From Zygnema circumcarinatum (Eukaryota; Streptophyta; Zygnematophyceae; Zygnematales; Zygnemataceae): a DNA stretch of 64,000 bases. This document shows, piece after piece, positions 12,795 to 23,581 of this stretch. Positions within the stretch are counted from its first letter, which is position 1, and the number at the start of each line of letters is the position of its first letter. Position numbers and translations under genes: made by a program. The notes beneath the pieces were generated by a model. The model was given only the letters and a program-made list of their open reading frames with translations, had not been told where the DNA came from and searched no databases. The stretch covers positions 7,158,148 through 7,222,147 of the forward strand of contig CM074804.1 of NCBI GenBank assembly GCA_037447605.1, in the 5' to 3' direction.

Positions 12795-12981
12795 ATTAAG
12801 AAAAGGGAGATGAGACTAGGAGGGATACGAACGGGAAAGAGGGAGAGGGGAAGGAAGTCAAAAGAGAGAGGAAAAGTGAAAGGAGAGGACGGGACAAGAG
12901 AGAGCAAGAAACGGGGAGAGGGGAGAGAGGACAGTGACTGGGAGAGGGGAGTGGGAAAAGGAAAAAGGAAACTGGAAGCAA
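12795..12981 (+). repeat. Purine-rich (GA) tract of about 185 nt
   Basis: The plus strand from about 12795 to 12981 is almost all A and G, with only scattered pyrimidines. It lies just past the stop of the minus-strand NYN-LOTUS gene, so in that transcript it would read as a long pyrimidine tract if transcription runs on. Confidence 0.75.
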
Positions 12982-13091
12982 GCTTGGAATCCATGATGCC
13001 TACTTTCACTCACCATTTCCCTTTCACTTGGGTTAGTTAGCCCGCTATATTGCTCCTAAGCTTAACGACGCATGGCTCCATCTGCTAGGTC

Positions 13092-16000
13092 TCACATCAT
13101 GGGACAGCCCTTCTTATCCTCCACATCCTGAGTATTGCTTCGATCCTCCGGCTCTTCATAGCCCTCCCTTGCATCAGAATCCGTTTCAGGACCTCTGATT
13201 GAAACCATATCCAACATTGAATCACCATTTGAAGGAGCGACTGTCACTAGGGAATGCGACTCCTCATCTGCCCTGTTGCCGAAAAGCTTGCCAACGAGAA
13301 TATCAAGTACAGACAACTGTCCTTTTGATGGAGACGCTATCTCTCCCGGGGAAGTAGGATCACTTTGAGCAGGAGAGATGGACCCAAATGAAGATGAAGT
13401 CGGCAACTCAGATTCAAGAGGAGTTGCCTCTTCTCGAGCCTGCCTGCTTGAAACACTCACGTGAACCCTTTCAACAATGTTGCAGGGCAGATCCGCATTG
13501 CTAACGTCCTCGGAGGGAGTGGGATTAGGACTAAGAGTGCGCTCAGAATCAAGATGAGGCATTCCTAGAGTGGCCACAGAAGGGGACGCTTCCTCATTCT
13601 GCCTTAGAACTCGACTTCCTAACGATGCTTCCAAGGACTTATGATGGGTAAAACACTCCTCCTGCTTCACATATTCGGCAGCACATTGCTGTTCAGCGAC
13701 AGTAACTACCTTCTCCTCTAAAGTCTCTGAGTGCCCATGAACCACCCCCCCATTGGAGCTCTCAGGACATTCCGTTTTGACAATAGCAATGGCCACTACA
13801 TCCTCCTTACATGTCTCCGTGGTCCGATTTCCAATGCTTGTATTCGGCTCACCAGTGAGATCTGGACAGTGTGGTAGAAGCATCCACCTTTCAGGTGCAG
13901 AGATTAGACCTTTGGACTCTTCAATAGAAGGAGCAGCAGATGTAGGTGACCCCGATGTAGGTGACCCCGATGTAGGTGAACATGAGGCCGGTATCCCTTG
14001 AGATTCATGGGCAGGATAATCTGCGGATCCTAAGTCGCTTAAGCTTATCCCTTCGCCCTCTTTGGCATCGCTAGAGGACATATCCGCTGAGTGCTGAGAG
14101 AAGCCGGTAACGTCGTGAAGCGAACTAGGAGTACGTTTCAGAGAATCTTGCCCCTCTGTCTCCTCAAGATGAGACTGATTCAAAGCGAGCATGTCAATGG
14201 AAGCGTCATGATAGTGTGCAGATGCTTCATGGAATGCGCTGCTCTTCTGATGCTCAAAAGCATTCTCATGCTTATCGGGTTCGACAGCTCGTTGAACCTC
14301 TGTCATGCTGCTTATCTCCTCTTCTGAATTCTCTGACTCCAAGGGAACCACTCTTTCACTGTATCCCTCAGAAGAGGAGCCGGTTGAAAACACTGTCGAA
14401 GCAAATTGCTCCTGCTCGCCCTCCATTCTTAGGCTCTCAATGTAGGTCCTTGGTTCAGCGCAGAAGTCCTGCAAGCCGAGCGGCAGAAGGATAGTCGGCT
14501 CTCCATTCAACCCTTCCTGAAGCTTAGCAATGCCCATATCTTCGACCAATGATCTCAAGTTTTGAAAACCGAGTTTTTCGTGTTGCAAGGGATACTCATA
14601 ACGCATCTCGAACTCTCGCTTCAACTGAGCAAGGTCGACTCCCTCGGGCTGCTCTTCCAGTACAGACTTAATGCATTCTTCCACATCAAACAACAGTGGA
14701 GAAGAGGCGCAAACCATGCTTTCCCCCTGACAAGGGTAGTCCTCAGCTATATCGGGCATTTTACGAAAAACATCCTCTAACGTATTGCAACCAAGCACCT
14801 CTTTGTCCAGGACCAGTCCCGTCTCTTGTTCAAACAATACATCCAATAAGCTGGGATGAATTCCTATTTCCCTGCACCTCCACAGCTTTAGAGCAAGCCA
14901 CTTCCTTAGGTCCAAGAGTGTTGCACATTTCTTCACAGAGCCGGTGTCGCTAGAAGTTGATGCTGCAGAAGTTAGTGTAGAAGAAGACGAAACAGCATCA
15001 GTTTCAGGAGACGACAGAAAGACATCTACACTTTCTGTATTATTGGAAACAATGCGATCTTTATTGGGTGCTTCTTCTACCAGCGGGAATTCCCTCCAGT
15101 TTCCTGTTGGGAGAAGCTTCCTGTGGACACGAGGAAATCCGGTCTCCTTGGAGGTCGCGTTTTTAGACTGTCTCCTCCTCCCCCAAAACTCAGTAGGCAG
15201 GAACGCCGATGATGGAAAAAGCAACTCTCCCTTTGGAGTATGTCGAATATGGACCAGGTCTGACAAGCTCGTCATAAGACGAATCAGCGATTCATAACCT
15301 AGCGATTGAACGTCCAGCTCATAACCGTATTTAGTAGAGAAAGATGGCTTGATTCGACACAGTTGATAGCCTTCAGGGTTGTCATGCAGAAGTTCCCCCA
15401 AAAGATGCTTCAAATCTAGCATTTGTTGTCCAGATGAAACTGTCCGAGAAGCCCTATCATTTATTCTTTCTGAAGTCCTTACCTCCTGTTTCCAATCATT
15501 TTGACGATTGAAAAGTCTAGATGTAGGTAATGGCATGTGTCCATGTGCCGCACGGGCTGTTCTCGGCGGTACGTATTTGGCATAAGCACCCTTTATAGTG
15601 GGGGACAGGGAACGTCCATTCGGTTCAATACCAGAGGCTCTCTCTAAAAATTGATTCTCAGGTAAGCATATCTTCAAAGGCGTCCAAAGTTTAGTGCTAT
15701 GTGGTATCAGCCACCTTCTTGTGATTGCAAGTTGGAGCATGTGAATTAGCTCTCCTAGTGCAAGTTCCCTCAGCTCAATGGGACCATTTTTTTCCAGATA
15801 CTCAGCTGCAGCATACCTGTCCCAATCAAGCCAGCGTACATCTTATTATTGGAGCAAGGAGGGGCCCAATATGAGAGAGACCGTTCAATATGCAAAGATA
15901 GAGATCTCAACCAACGTGTTATCTCCTTCAGCTAAAAGGTGAATGATGTTTAACTAAAGATTGCTTCAAAAATCCTCCCTTTAGGTTTAAGAGGATTTGA

Positions 16001-17840
16001 ACATCTTGAACACATACCTTGAGCGTGTCTCCTCAATACATGATCTATGCGACTTCAGAAAGCTCACGAATGCCGACCACACCTCGGGAGGATACACATC
16101 TTTTGGACAATGGACATCCACGCACGGCCAGCAATTCGGCCAAACTTTAGGCAGGATGACAGAGAGTCCCCCTTCAATCTGTTTCTTCTGGAACTCGCCT
16201 GAATTCAATGCAAGTTGAAGGACATCAATAAGACCTGCAGGATTAAGAGAATTAGCCGCCGCATGGCTTTTTATACGGTACATCACATTAGACATCGTCG
16301 GAGCAAGTTTGTCCCTTTCCAGAGATTTAAACACCTCGAGAAAGAATGTGTGTTGACCTCGTCGAAGATGTGAGGGCTCATTCTTCCATCCAGCATCATT
16401 ACGAGCTCTGAAAGATTCAGACGTTGCTGGGCTGAAAACTTCGCCCGGCGGAATCCACTTGGTTGATTGTGGAGGGACGTTTTTTGCAAGTATATCCCAT
16501 TGGAACAATTTTGTTGCAGCTGCCAAAAGGGCCGTGGGTATGAACGCGTTAGCGGACGAGACTAGGAATATTTCATAACCTCTGCGTTTCATACATCGAA
16601 CTGCTTTCGAAATATGGGTGTTGTAGCTGTTGCTTATGACAGCTATTGGCGAAGGGGGGCTGTTATTCAGAATCCATTCCACTAGACCAGCCAATATAGC
16701 CTCGCTTGCCTTGCTGCCTCCTGCAGCCACGCACTGCCCCAACACAACATGAAGCATTTCGCAATGATCCGCATAGCTTCTCATCACATACTATAAGCTC
16801 CATGCTATGAAAAATCAACGATAACGTTTCAACGATAAACAATGACAAATATCATCTGTTGCTGTCTGCCAGCCGCGGTTAGCAAAGAACAAGCGAGTAA
16901 AGTGCCAGACTGATACGTGACGCTCCTGTGAGCTCAATAATGATGTCAATTAGAGAGGGCAGGCTTGGAACAGTAAACCTTCTGCCCAAAACCAACAAGA
17001 GTTAATAATACTAATACTTGCCCCAAATGATAAACTCATCAATGCCTGTAAGTCACTACCTATCATACTTGATTTTGCCAACCCTTAAATATTTCGTGTT
17101 TCAAGGCAACGTGAAGATCGTATAAATTACGTAGCAAGGAACCATAGCTTCCAAGTAGAACTTTCTAAACACTTCTGGCTGTTATAGCAATGCAAGAAAA
17201 CGTGCAAACAAACACATCATTCGAAAATAACAGCAAGTGCCAATCCAGAGGCCGTAGTATGCAATTCCACAGTGCTCCTCTTTTGCCTATAAAAGGTTAA
17301 TTTCTTACCACAAGGCAGTTCCGTGACAGAAATGCCTACAGCTTTTAGCTCGTTTATCATAGGCAGTTGCAGTTGCCCATAGCTTTTAAACGCTGCGATT
17401 GTCACCCGCCCGATATTTCCTTGCCTCGAAATTGTGCTCGTGATGGCATCAGCAATTCGGTTGGCCGGCACTTCCGGGGGAATGGGACAGTCGTCCAAGT
17501 CCCACCACACGGAGACATTCGCAGAGCTCGGACGAGCAACGTTGAAAGCCATCGCATCTCCTCTCTTCCCTTCCGACCCTCTTACCCGTCCAACCTTAGA
17601 GCAGCTCAGCAAAACGATTGCGAATTTCACAGCTCTTACAGGAAACCCTGAACTTGACAGCAGCAGAACGCGTCCATACTTCTTGGAGCTGGACGAGACA
17701 TTGCCCTCGAGCTCCAAGGTAGAGGCTTTACAGCAGACCGCTCTGCAGTGCGCAGCATCCTGTACGGCGTCACGGCCAAGCTGCAGGCGCTGGCTGGCAT
17801 GCACGTGCTTCTGCCTGATTAAGCAGTTACTGGAGCCCAA
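13092..17840 (-). CDS. NYN domain plus OST-HTH/LOTUS domain protein
   Basis: Plant relative of the limkain-b1/MARF1 group: an NYN (PIN-like ribonuclease) domain followed by LOTUS/OST-HTH modules, which bind RNA or protein partners. Three coding exons: 17840-17309, 16720-16018, 15816-13092, giving 1319 residues from the first ATG; phases are consistent. The NYN domain starts near residue 107 with SVWWDLDDCPIP (acidic metal-site region) and continues across intron 1 into exon 2 (AVISNSYNTHISKAV, YEIFLVSSANAF). LOTUS-like modules lie at about 542-604, 711-768 and 787-848; the middle one is divergent. A further helical module (about 255-400) may also be LOTUS-related. The C-terminal 470 residues are acidic, Ser-rich and probably disordered, with three SGSPT repeats near 1021-1035. 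An alternative start is the ATG at 17552 (MAFNVARPSS); the upstream extension could be an organelle leader. Target RNA is unknown. Confidence 0.87.
13945..13985 (-). repeat. 15-bp in-frame tandem repeat, three units
   Basis: GTAGGTGACCCCGAT-type units repeat about three times and encode SGSPT repeats in the disordered C-terminal tail of the NYN-LOTUS protein. Confidence 0.8.
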
Positions 17841-18071
17841 GAGCTGACTGCGCTCTATGCGCCGCCTGCCATGGCCTCGCTGTTCCCTTCACGCAGACGA
17901 GAGGCGGTGCCTGCCGCGGTCAGCCGTTAAGAGTGCAGCACTCACTGCGAGCGCTACTTCTTGAACAAAATCACCAAAGGGAACCACGAGGAACTGGTGG
18001 AACCTCATCTTGAACATTCTAGACCTCGTCTCGCTCTCTGTGAAATGTGAAGCATAGATTCGATCTCAAAG

Positions 18072-18479
18072 ATGATGGCGAGATCACAGCCGGGGGCAGG
18101 GCAGTGGGCTGAAGGGCCAGTTCGATTTAGTGCGGTGGGAAGTGAAGGGGGCGAGCAGGAGAGCGGCATGAACGCGTTCGATGACTCGACTTCTGCAATG
18201 TCAAGTGGATTAGCAGATGGCTACACACCGCCAGGAGCTGCGACGGCTCGGTAATTCATGGGAAAGGGCTGCAATTGCGAAGAGTTTTTTCAAATGGGTT
18301 TATTTGCTTTGCTGCATGCACAGATTCGACACACTCGTTCTCTCGCTCTCTCCCTCTCTCTCACGTCCTTCCATTTCAGGAGTAAGCAGCTGGCATTACA
18401 GTGCATCTTGCCGCATCTCTCCACTCCCCTGAAAATCCTAAAAACCCAGCAGTATAACGAGCCCCCGGCCGTTCACTAA
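18072..18479 (+). CDS. Possible small two-exon gene, unknown protein (92 aa)
   Basis: Exon 1 18072-18250 ends at a G|GTAATT donor. Exon 2 18380-18479 follows a pyrimidine-rich stretch and TTTCAG acceptor. The junction keeps frame and gives a 92-residue protein ending at TAA 18477-18479. The N-terminal two-thirds is Gly/Ser/Glu-rich and looks disordered; the C-terminal third (SKQLALQCILPHLSTPLKIL, then KTQQYNEPPAVH) looks like a compact conserved helix plus tail. I do not recognise the family. It diverges from the NYN-LOTUS gene by 231 bases. The support is splice logic and protein-like composition only. An alternative is a chance ORF pair in the promoter of the neighbour. Confidence 0.42.
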
Positions 18480-19229
18480 AGCTTTTGCAGTGAATGAATA
18501 GAGGCCATTAACGAGTAGTGCCATCATCAACTGCATAGGATACCTCTCATCCCCAATTCGTGGTGTCTCTTCCTCCATCAAAGAACCCGCGAATGGTACG
18601 GCAACTGCACATACTAACCAACACATGAGGCAACGGCACCAGACCCAAGGGTATGAATAACGTCTGTGAAGGTGGTCTGAGATTTACATCACGAGAGCAG
18701 AGCCTTTTCAAAGGACCTCTCCTTAATCCATCCGGATTGTGCTACTGATACCGCTTCCCCACAGACAGAGTCCCCCAAAACTTTGCGAATGCATCACTCT
18801 GGTCAGCAGCTGCATACGAGCCATGCCTGCTACATGCATAGAAAAATGTAACTCGTAAAACCTCTTATTCAGAACCAATTAATAATCTAAACGGGCCCGC
18901 GAGTCTGCCACGGGTTGATTAGAGCTCCGCTGCAACTCAAAGAGGGCCTGCGGAATTTGTGCACCGTCAGCGACTACCTCTTCGAGTGCAAAGAATGGGA
19001 AAACGACGCAACATCAACCTAAGGGCGATGTTGGATACTTCAATGGCTAAACTTAGGGCAGAAGGTTCCGCTTCTGGATGCTCTCTCCGAAAATCATCGA
19101 ATCCAAAAATTTGCTCTCGTCCAGGCTGCTTTGTTGTTATTAGCTCATGCGCCGTATAGCGAGCCTCCCCAAAATCAGTTGCTGAAAACTCGCCATGTTC
19201 TTGGTGCTGTTCGAAGGATGATATGTATT
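18480..19229. other. Intergenic, convergent side of adenylate kinase
   Basis: About 750 bases between the end of the small plus-strand gene and the stop of adenylate kinase. It should include the adenylate kinase 3' UTR. A minus-strand frame at 18967-19302 partly overlaps the last exon and continues past its stop in another frame; it shows no family features. Nothing else was seen. Confidence 0.55.
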
Positions 19230-20989
19230 CTACGCAACCTTTTGCACAACCTCTTCCGCCACCCTGTCCTCCACATTCAGTGCTGCAAGCAGACGTGGCC
19301 ACGTTTCTGGGATACCCCCCGTGATTTCAAAGTCGAGGAGCCTGTTGCACGAACGATAGTAGTCTTCAACTGGCTTACTCTGCAGGTAGATAATAAATCC
19401 GACATAGTGCTTGTCAGCAACAACGCACTATAATCCAACAAAAGGGTAATCGGCACAAGCAGGTCATAAGTCTGCACATGTAACAATATGGAGAGCAAAA
19501 GGACACCTTCTAAAAAACCTTCTCAAAGTTCCGGATATCAACCTCCAATCAAGAAGCTGTTCCCAAACATACCCTACTGCAAGATTGTCCAGGGGCAACA
19601 AGTGATCCAGAAAAGCCACCAATGAGTTGAGCTGGAAGTCCAAAAACCATTTTGACCATAAACCATGGCTGCGCACGCTTTACCTATGCCAGTGGGTGAA
19701 GATGCTTCACCCAGCACTTTAAAACCCAGCATAAAATCAGAAGCCAGAACCCCCACACCACAAAAGAGGAGAAAGAGTTTTGAAGTTTACCTCTCTGGCG
19801 TAAACCTCAAGACGATTCCTAACCACTTCCTCATTGTCATCTGCTCTCCTTGTCATCTTGCTAAGGCACTCGCCAGGAGGAGAAAGTGGGGGCATAACGA
19901 TTTCAGGAACACCATTCTTAGCAGGAATGTAAATGTTTGCCAAGTTGAAGTTCCCACCACAGTCGCTGCAAATACGTCTTCCCACACACTTGCTAATGAG
20001 CACGTCTTCTCTTAACCGCAAGTTAAGAACCAGATCAAGGTGGGCCATCTCATCCAGCACAGCCTGCAGGGAACGCAATTCCACTACATGTCTGAGCCGA
20101 ACTGCCATCCACGGACATCTTGAATCAACAGCGCAAACAAACAGATGATGATCCAAGTTCTATTGGGATACCCTTCTTCTACACAATGGTTTCTAAATTT
20201 CCACAAATGCAGACGCGAGAAGACAGTCTGCGCTCGATCCTCAGCATATTTGTTATGTATGAAAAAAAAGGAACGCCCTAAAGCACTCCTTACAGCTTGC
20301 TTGGTAGTCCGCGGGAAGCCATCGAGAATAAAGCCGCCTTCGCCGACCTCCATGCTATGTTCCAACCGGCGACTGAAAAGCTCAAAAATGATCTCGTCGT
20401 GGACAAGGTGGCCCTTCCGCATTATGTCCTCCAGCTGTTGATCCAAAAAGCGCACCAACAAGGTCAGATTTAGGGCACCACAAAAGCCCAGAAGGAGGAA
20501 GTAAAAATTCGATCATACGTAATACACGTTCGCAGAAAAAACTAAGACAGATGTCAAATAGATGCCCTCCTCCAACCCTAATCCAACAAGGTCTTGAAAA
20601 CTCACCCTCACTGACAAGGCGGTGTCCCTCTTAACCTCTGCCCTCACCAAGTCGCCCATAGAAATATGCGCTATGCCAAGAAGCTTGGCCAGCCTGCTTG
20701 CATAAGTACCCTTCCCCACGCCCGGACACCCCAAAAACACCCAATGCTTCCTGCTGCTGATCTCATTGTTAACCTCGTCTACCCTGAAGGCCCCCCTTGC
20801 CGCACTAAGAGCCGACCACGCCTCCCTCTCCAGCAGCCCAGCCTCTGCCACGTCCTCCGCCGCCGCTACTGCTGATCCTCGTCGAACCGATCCTAGCACA
20901 GCCGGCACCGTTGACCACCCTCCGGATTGCGGGTAAGGACAAGCACTTCTCCCGAGCCCTCGTATACTGCTCCTCAGAAGAGCCGCCAT
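19230..20989 (-). CDS. Adenylate kinase, plant organellar type
   Basis: Adenylate kinase converts ATP + AMP to 2 ADP. Four exons: 20989-20606, 20434-20294, 20063-19791, 19379-19230, giving 315 residues; every exon length divides by three. The P-loop is [11 protein letters not shown] in exon 1 (about residue 85). The AMP-binding region follows ([21 protein letters not shown]). The LID region has a CSDCGG pair plus a later Cys (PPGECLSK), and [16 protein letters not shown] is the family signature. The C-terminus ([29 protein letters not shown]) matches plant chloroplast/mitochondrial adenylate kinase 1. The first 70 residues are Arg/Ser/Ala-rich with few acids at the start, like a transit peptide. 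The donor of exon 1 is ambiguous: two in-frame GTGAG sites lie six bases apart, adding or dropping Val-Arg. Confidence 0.93.
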
Positions 20990-21430
20990 GGTTCTTCCCT
21001 CTCAGCCAGCCTACAATGTAGTCCGTATATTTCCCCCACCCGCCTCTCTTTCTCTCTCCCGCTCTCTCCTTCCCTCCCTCCCACTCCCAGAGAAAACCCT
21101 AATTTTTCCCCCTATTATTAGCCCCCGGATCAGCGGGCCGCCCGGCCCGGGCGGAGCTCCAAGCGTTGGTCCCCGCCGCGGAGGAGCGCCGCAATCGCGG
21201 CCAATCCGGGTCGAGATGGCTGCCACGTGGCGGCCTGTGACGCGCCGAACGCCATTCGGCCCACCACGTGGCCCCGTGACGCTGCTTCCGTCCCGCCCTC
21301 GCCGGCCCTCCGCTTCATGGGGGCGAGATCCACCTTGGGAGGGTCCACCGTGAGATCCAAACCTGTGGAGCGAGAGTTCAACTCTGTGGAGGTGTAGGTC
21401 GCCGAGTCCACCACCATTTACCGTATGACG
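20990..21430 (-). promoter_or_regulatory. Upstream region of adenylate kinase
   Basis: A CT-rich patch on the plus strand (about 21036-21090; purine-rich on the transcribed side) is followed by a GC-rich block (21120-21350). A telo-box AAACCCTAA lies at 21094-21102, a motif known from plant promoters of growth and housekeeping genes. No TATA box was assigned. Confidence 0.45.
21094..21102 (+). promoter_or_regulatory. Telo-box motif AAACCCTAA
   Basis: An exact nine-base match about 105 bases upstream of the adenylate kinase ATG. Function is inferred from the known plant motif only. Confidence 0.4.
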
Positions 21431-21637
21431 TGGTATTGGCGCCACAGCGTAACGGGTAACGGTCATGGTCTCATGCACTCATGGTTTGGCCGCTGTACGG
21501 TACGGAGAGGCCTACTGTACTGTACAGCAAGCGCCCCTAATATTTTCCACCCGAGGACTGTCGTTACCCAAGAAATTCACCCTGATTTGGAGGAAACCAC
21601 TTTTCTCCGCACTTAGTCAGTAATGTATTAGGGAATT

Positions 21638-22109
21638 TAGGGGGAGTCAGACCTTGAACATCGCCAAATCAATTTCGTAAGCCTGTCGGGCGAATTAAGC
21701 ATTGGCTAGGTACGCATTTTGGTACGGCTGGGCTCGGCGGAGCCGCGGATCCCGACCCGGAATTCGTACACGAAAGAAGTGACTTTTAGTATGGCGAATG
21801 CTACTGCACTCCCCTATTTTGATTATTCTACCCCCCTTTTTGAAATTTTTGCCTGCCCATTTTGGTTATCCCAAACACCCCCCCCCCCGTTTTCAAAATT
21901 TCACCGCCCCCCCACCTCAAAATNNNNNNNNNNAAAAAAAAAAAAAAAAAAAAAAAAATCCAAAACGAGGGGTGGGATAACCAAAATGGGCCGGGAAATT
22001 TTTCATAGGGGGGGTGGAATAACCAAAATAGGGGGGTGCAGTAGCATTCTCCTTTAGTATAAGGAATTCGGGAATTTCGTAAGCGATGGTCAAGGTCTGA
22101 CTCCCCCTA
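21638..22109. mobile_element. Foldback/MITE-like inverted-repeat element with assembly gap
   Basis: The ends form a 26-base inverted repeat with one mismatch: AGGGGGAGTCAGACCTTG... at 21639-21664 and its complement at 22083-22108. The dinucleotide TA sits at both outer borders (21638-21639 and 22108-22109), as expected of a TA-target DNA transposon of the Tc1/mariner or Stowaway type. Inside, a second pair of arms is also inverted: GAATGCTACTGCACTCCCC from 21791 onward and its reverse complement ending near 22055. Ten N (21924-21933) and a run of about 24 A sit at the centre, where a hairpin would stall assembly. No transposase ORF is seen; the frame read across the N run is not a gene. Confidence 0.65.
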
Positions 22110-22565
22110 TTAGGTGTATTAACCTAGCCTGAGCTATTTTTCAATACAAAATCTGTTAATCGAAACGGATTTCGAACATGGGTCACGCTATTCTGATGTA
22201 CGGTAAGTACGGATAGAATCTCTAAGTCGTACGGTATATGGACGGCACCAATAGGAGCTCGCGGCAGGGCCCGCCGGGCGGCCATGCGCCTCCGTACAGA
22301 GAGAAACAGTACGGCCGCAGGTCGGTCTCGAGAAACCACGAACTCCCGCCTAATATTATGTTAACACGGACCTCCTACTTTCCAATTTCACGTTTTTCGT
22401 CCAATCTCGGTCGAAACCATGGCGAAAATATTAGGGGGGGGTACTGTATCTGAAGTTGCCGTTGTTGAACTGCACGGTCAGTGGGCCACCCTGCTCTGGA
22501 CATCCGGCCGTTACGGTGGGCGGAGCAGTCAAGAATGCCGGGCGCGTGCTTGCCCTACAACTCAG

Positions 22566-22711
22566 TTGTTTAAAGGCATATTGTTTAGAGACGCTTTTGT
22601 TTTGTTTAGAGACACATTATTTACACTTATTTAAAGACATCTTGTTTGAAGGTATTGTTTAGTGACACCTTTTTTAAAGACATTGTCTAAAGACACTGTT
22701 TAAAGAAACTT
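22566..22711. repeat. Degenerate tandem array of TTTAAAGACA/TTTAGAGACA units
   Basis: Motifs of the form TGTTTAGAGACAC, TTTAAAGACAT and TGTTTAAAGA recur about eight times, spaced roughly 15-22 bases. No ORF is associated. Confidence 0.65.
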
Positions 22712-23581
22712 TCACTGTAACCAATAATGCAATGTGCCGGATAACCTTTCGAACGTTCGTAAAGTTTGCGAATACGGTGACGTGTAGCAAATTTTGCGTT
22801 TCGAACTATGATGTCCGAGACAAATTATGACTTGTACATTCCGCTAAGGAGACAAACTACACCTTTCTCACGGAGCAGGCGTGATACCAGACTCTATTTC
22901 CTTCTACATCGGTGAAGCCCGCTATTCATCAAAGCAAGTTAGCAAGATCAGACATCACATTCCTTAGAAAAAGCGAATAAGTCCATATGGGAACTGTCAT
23001 ATACGCCTCGTGACTTCCACTTCAGCAAGTGGGTTTATCTATAAAGCTCAGAAGCACCAACACACACACGCGAGACATTATCTTAAACATGGCGTAAGAA
23101 TGTAAAATAGTCTTCCTCAAAAACAAAAAATTCCATTCCGCGACTAGGACAGGTCACTCCGATAAAGTAAAGCGAAGACAAGCAATATCCACTTCCTGCC
23201 CAACCCTACATTTCCACAAGGCCAAACTACAAAAACTTCCGCAAATGGCAACAGTGTCATTAACGGAAAATCATTAAAATCCGTGCAGAAACCCACAAAG
23301 CTGCTTATCAGATTGGCAGAATGCTATCTGGCCAAGTACTTGCTATTTCCAGATATGAAAGTGATTGAGTTTACGGCACCACTTCAACACAGGTGAGCAA
23401 CATACTTACAACCTAAGACATACATTAACTGGTTCCTTCCACCTTCCACCTCACAGCAATGCGGCCCCCCGACAGCAAGTCACTAACTAAGAAGGTTGAT
23501 GCCACCTTCTTTTTGTGGTGACGATATTGAATCCCATCTTCAAAAATATCTACAAGGGATTACAGCTCACCACACAAGATT
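22712..23581. other. Intergenic, 3' flank of the reticulon gene
   Basis: About 870 bases of AT-rich sequence downstream of the reticulon stop, presumably with its 3' UTR. No coding or repeat structure was recognised. Confidence 0.5.

Larger units (their letters stand above)
11214..13091. other. Repeat-bearing intergenic region
   Basis: This 1.9-kb spacer separates the 3' ends of THO5 and the NYN-LOTUS gene. It holds the THO5 3' UTR, a copy of a dispersed repeat (about 12109-12172), a two-unit tandem duplication (12477-12720) and a long purine-rich tract (12795-12981). Short ORFs here, such as 11708-12028 on the minus strand, show no family features and are not called. Confidence 0.6.

Noticed and set aside
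21719-22057. ORF crossing the N run
   Set aside because: It is read through undetermined bases and homopolymers inside the foldback element; not a gene.
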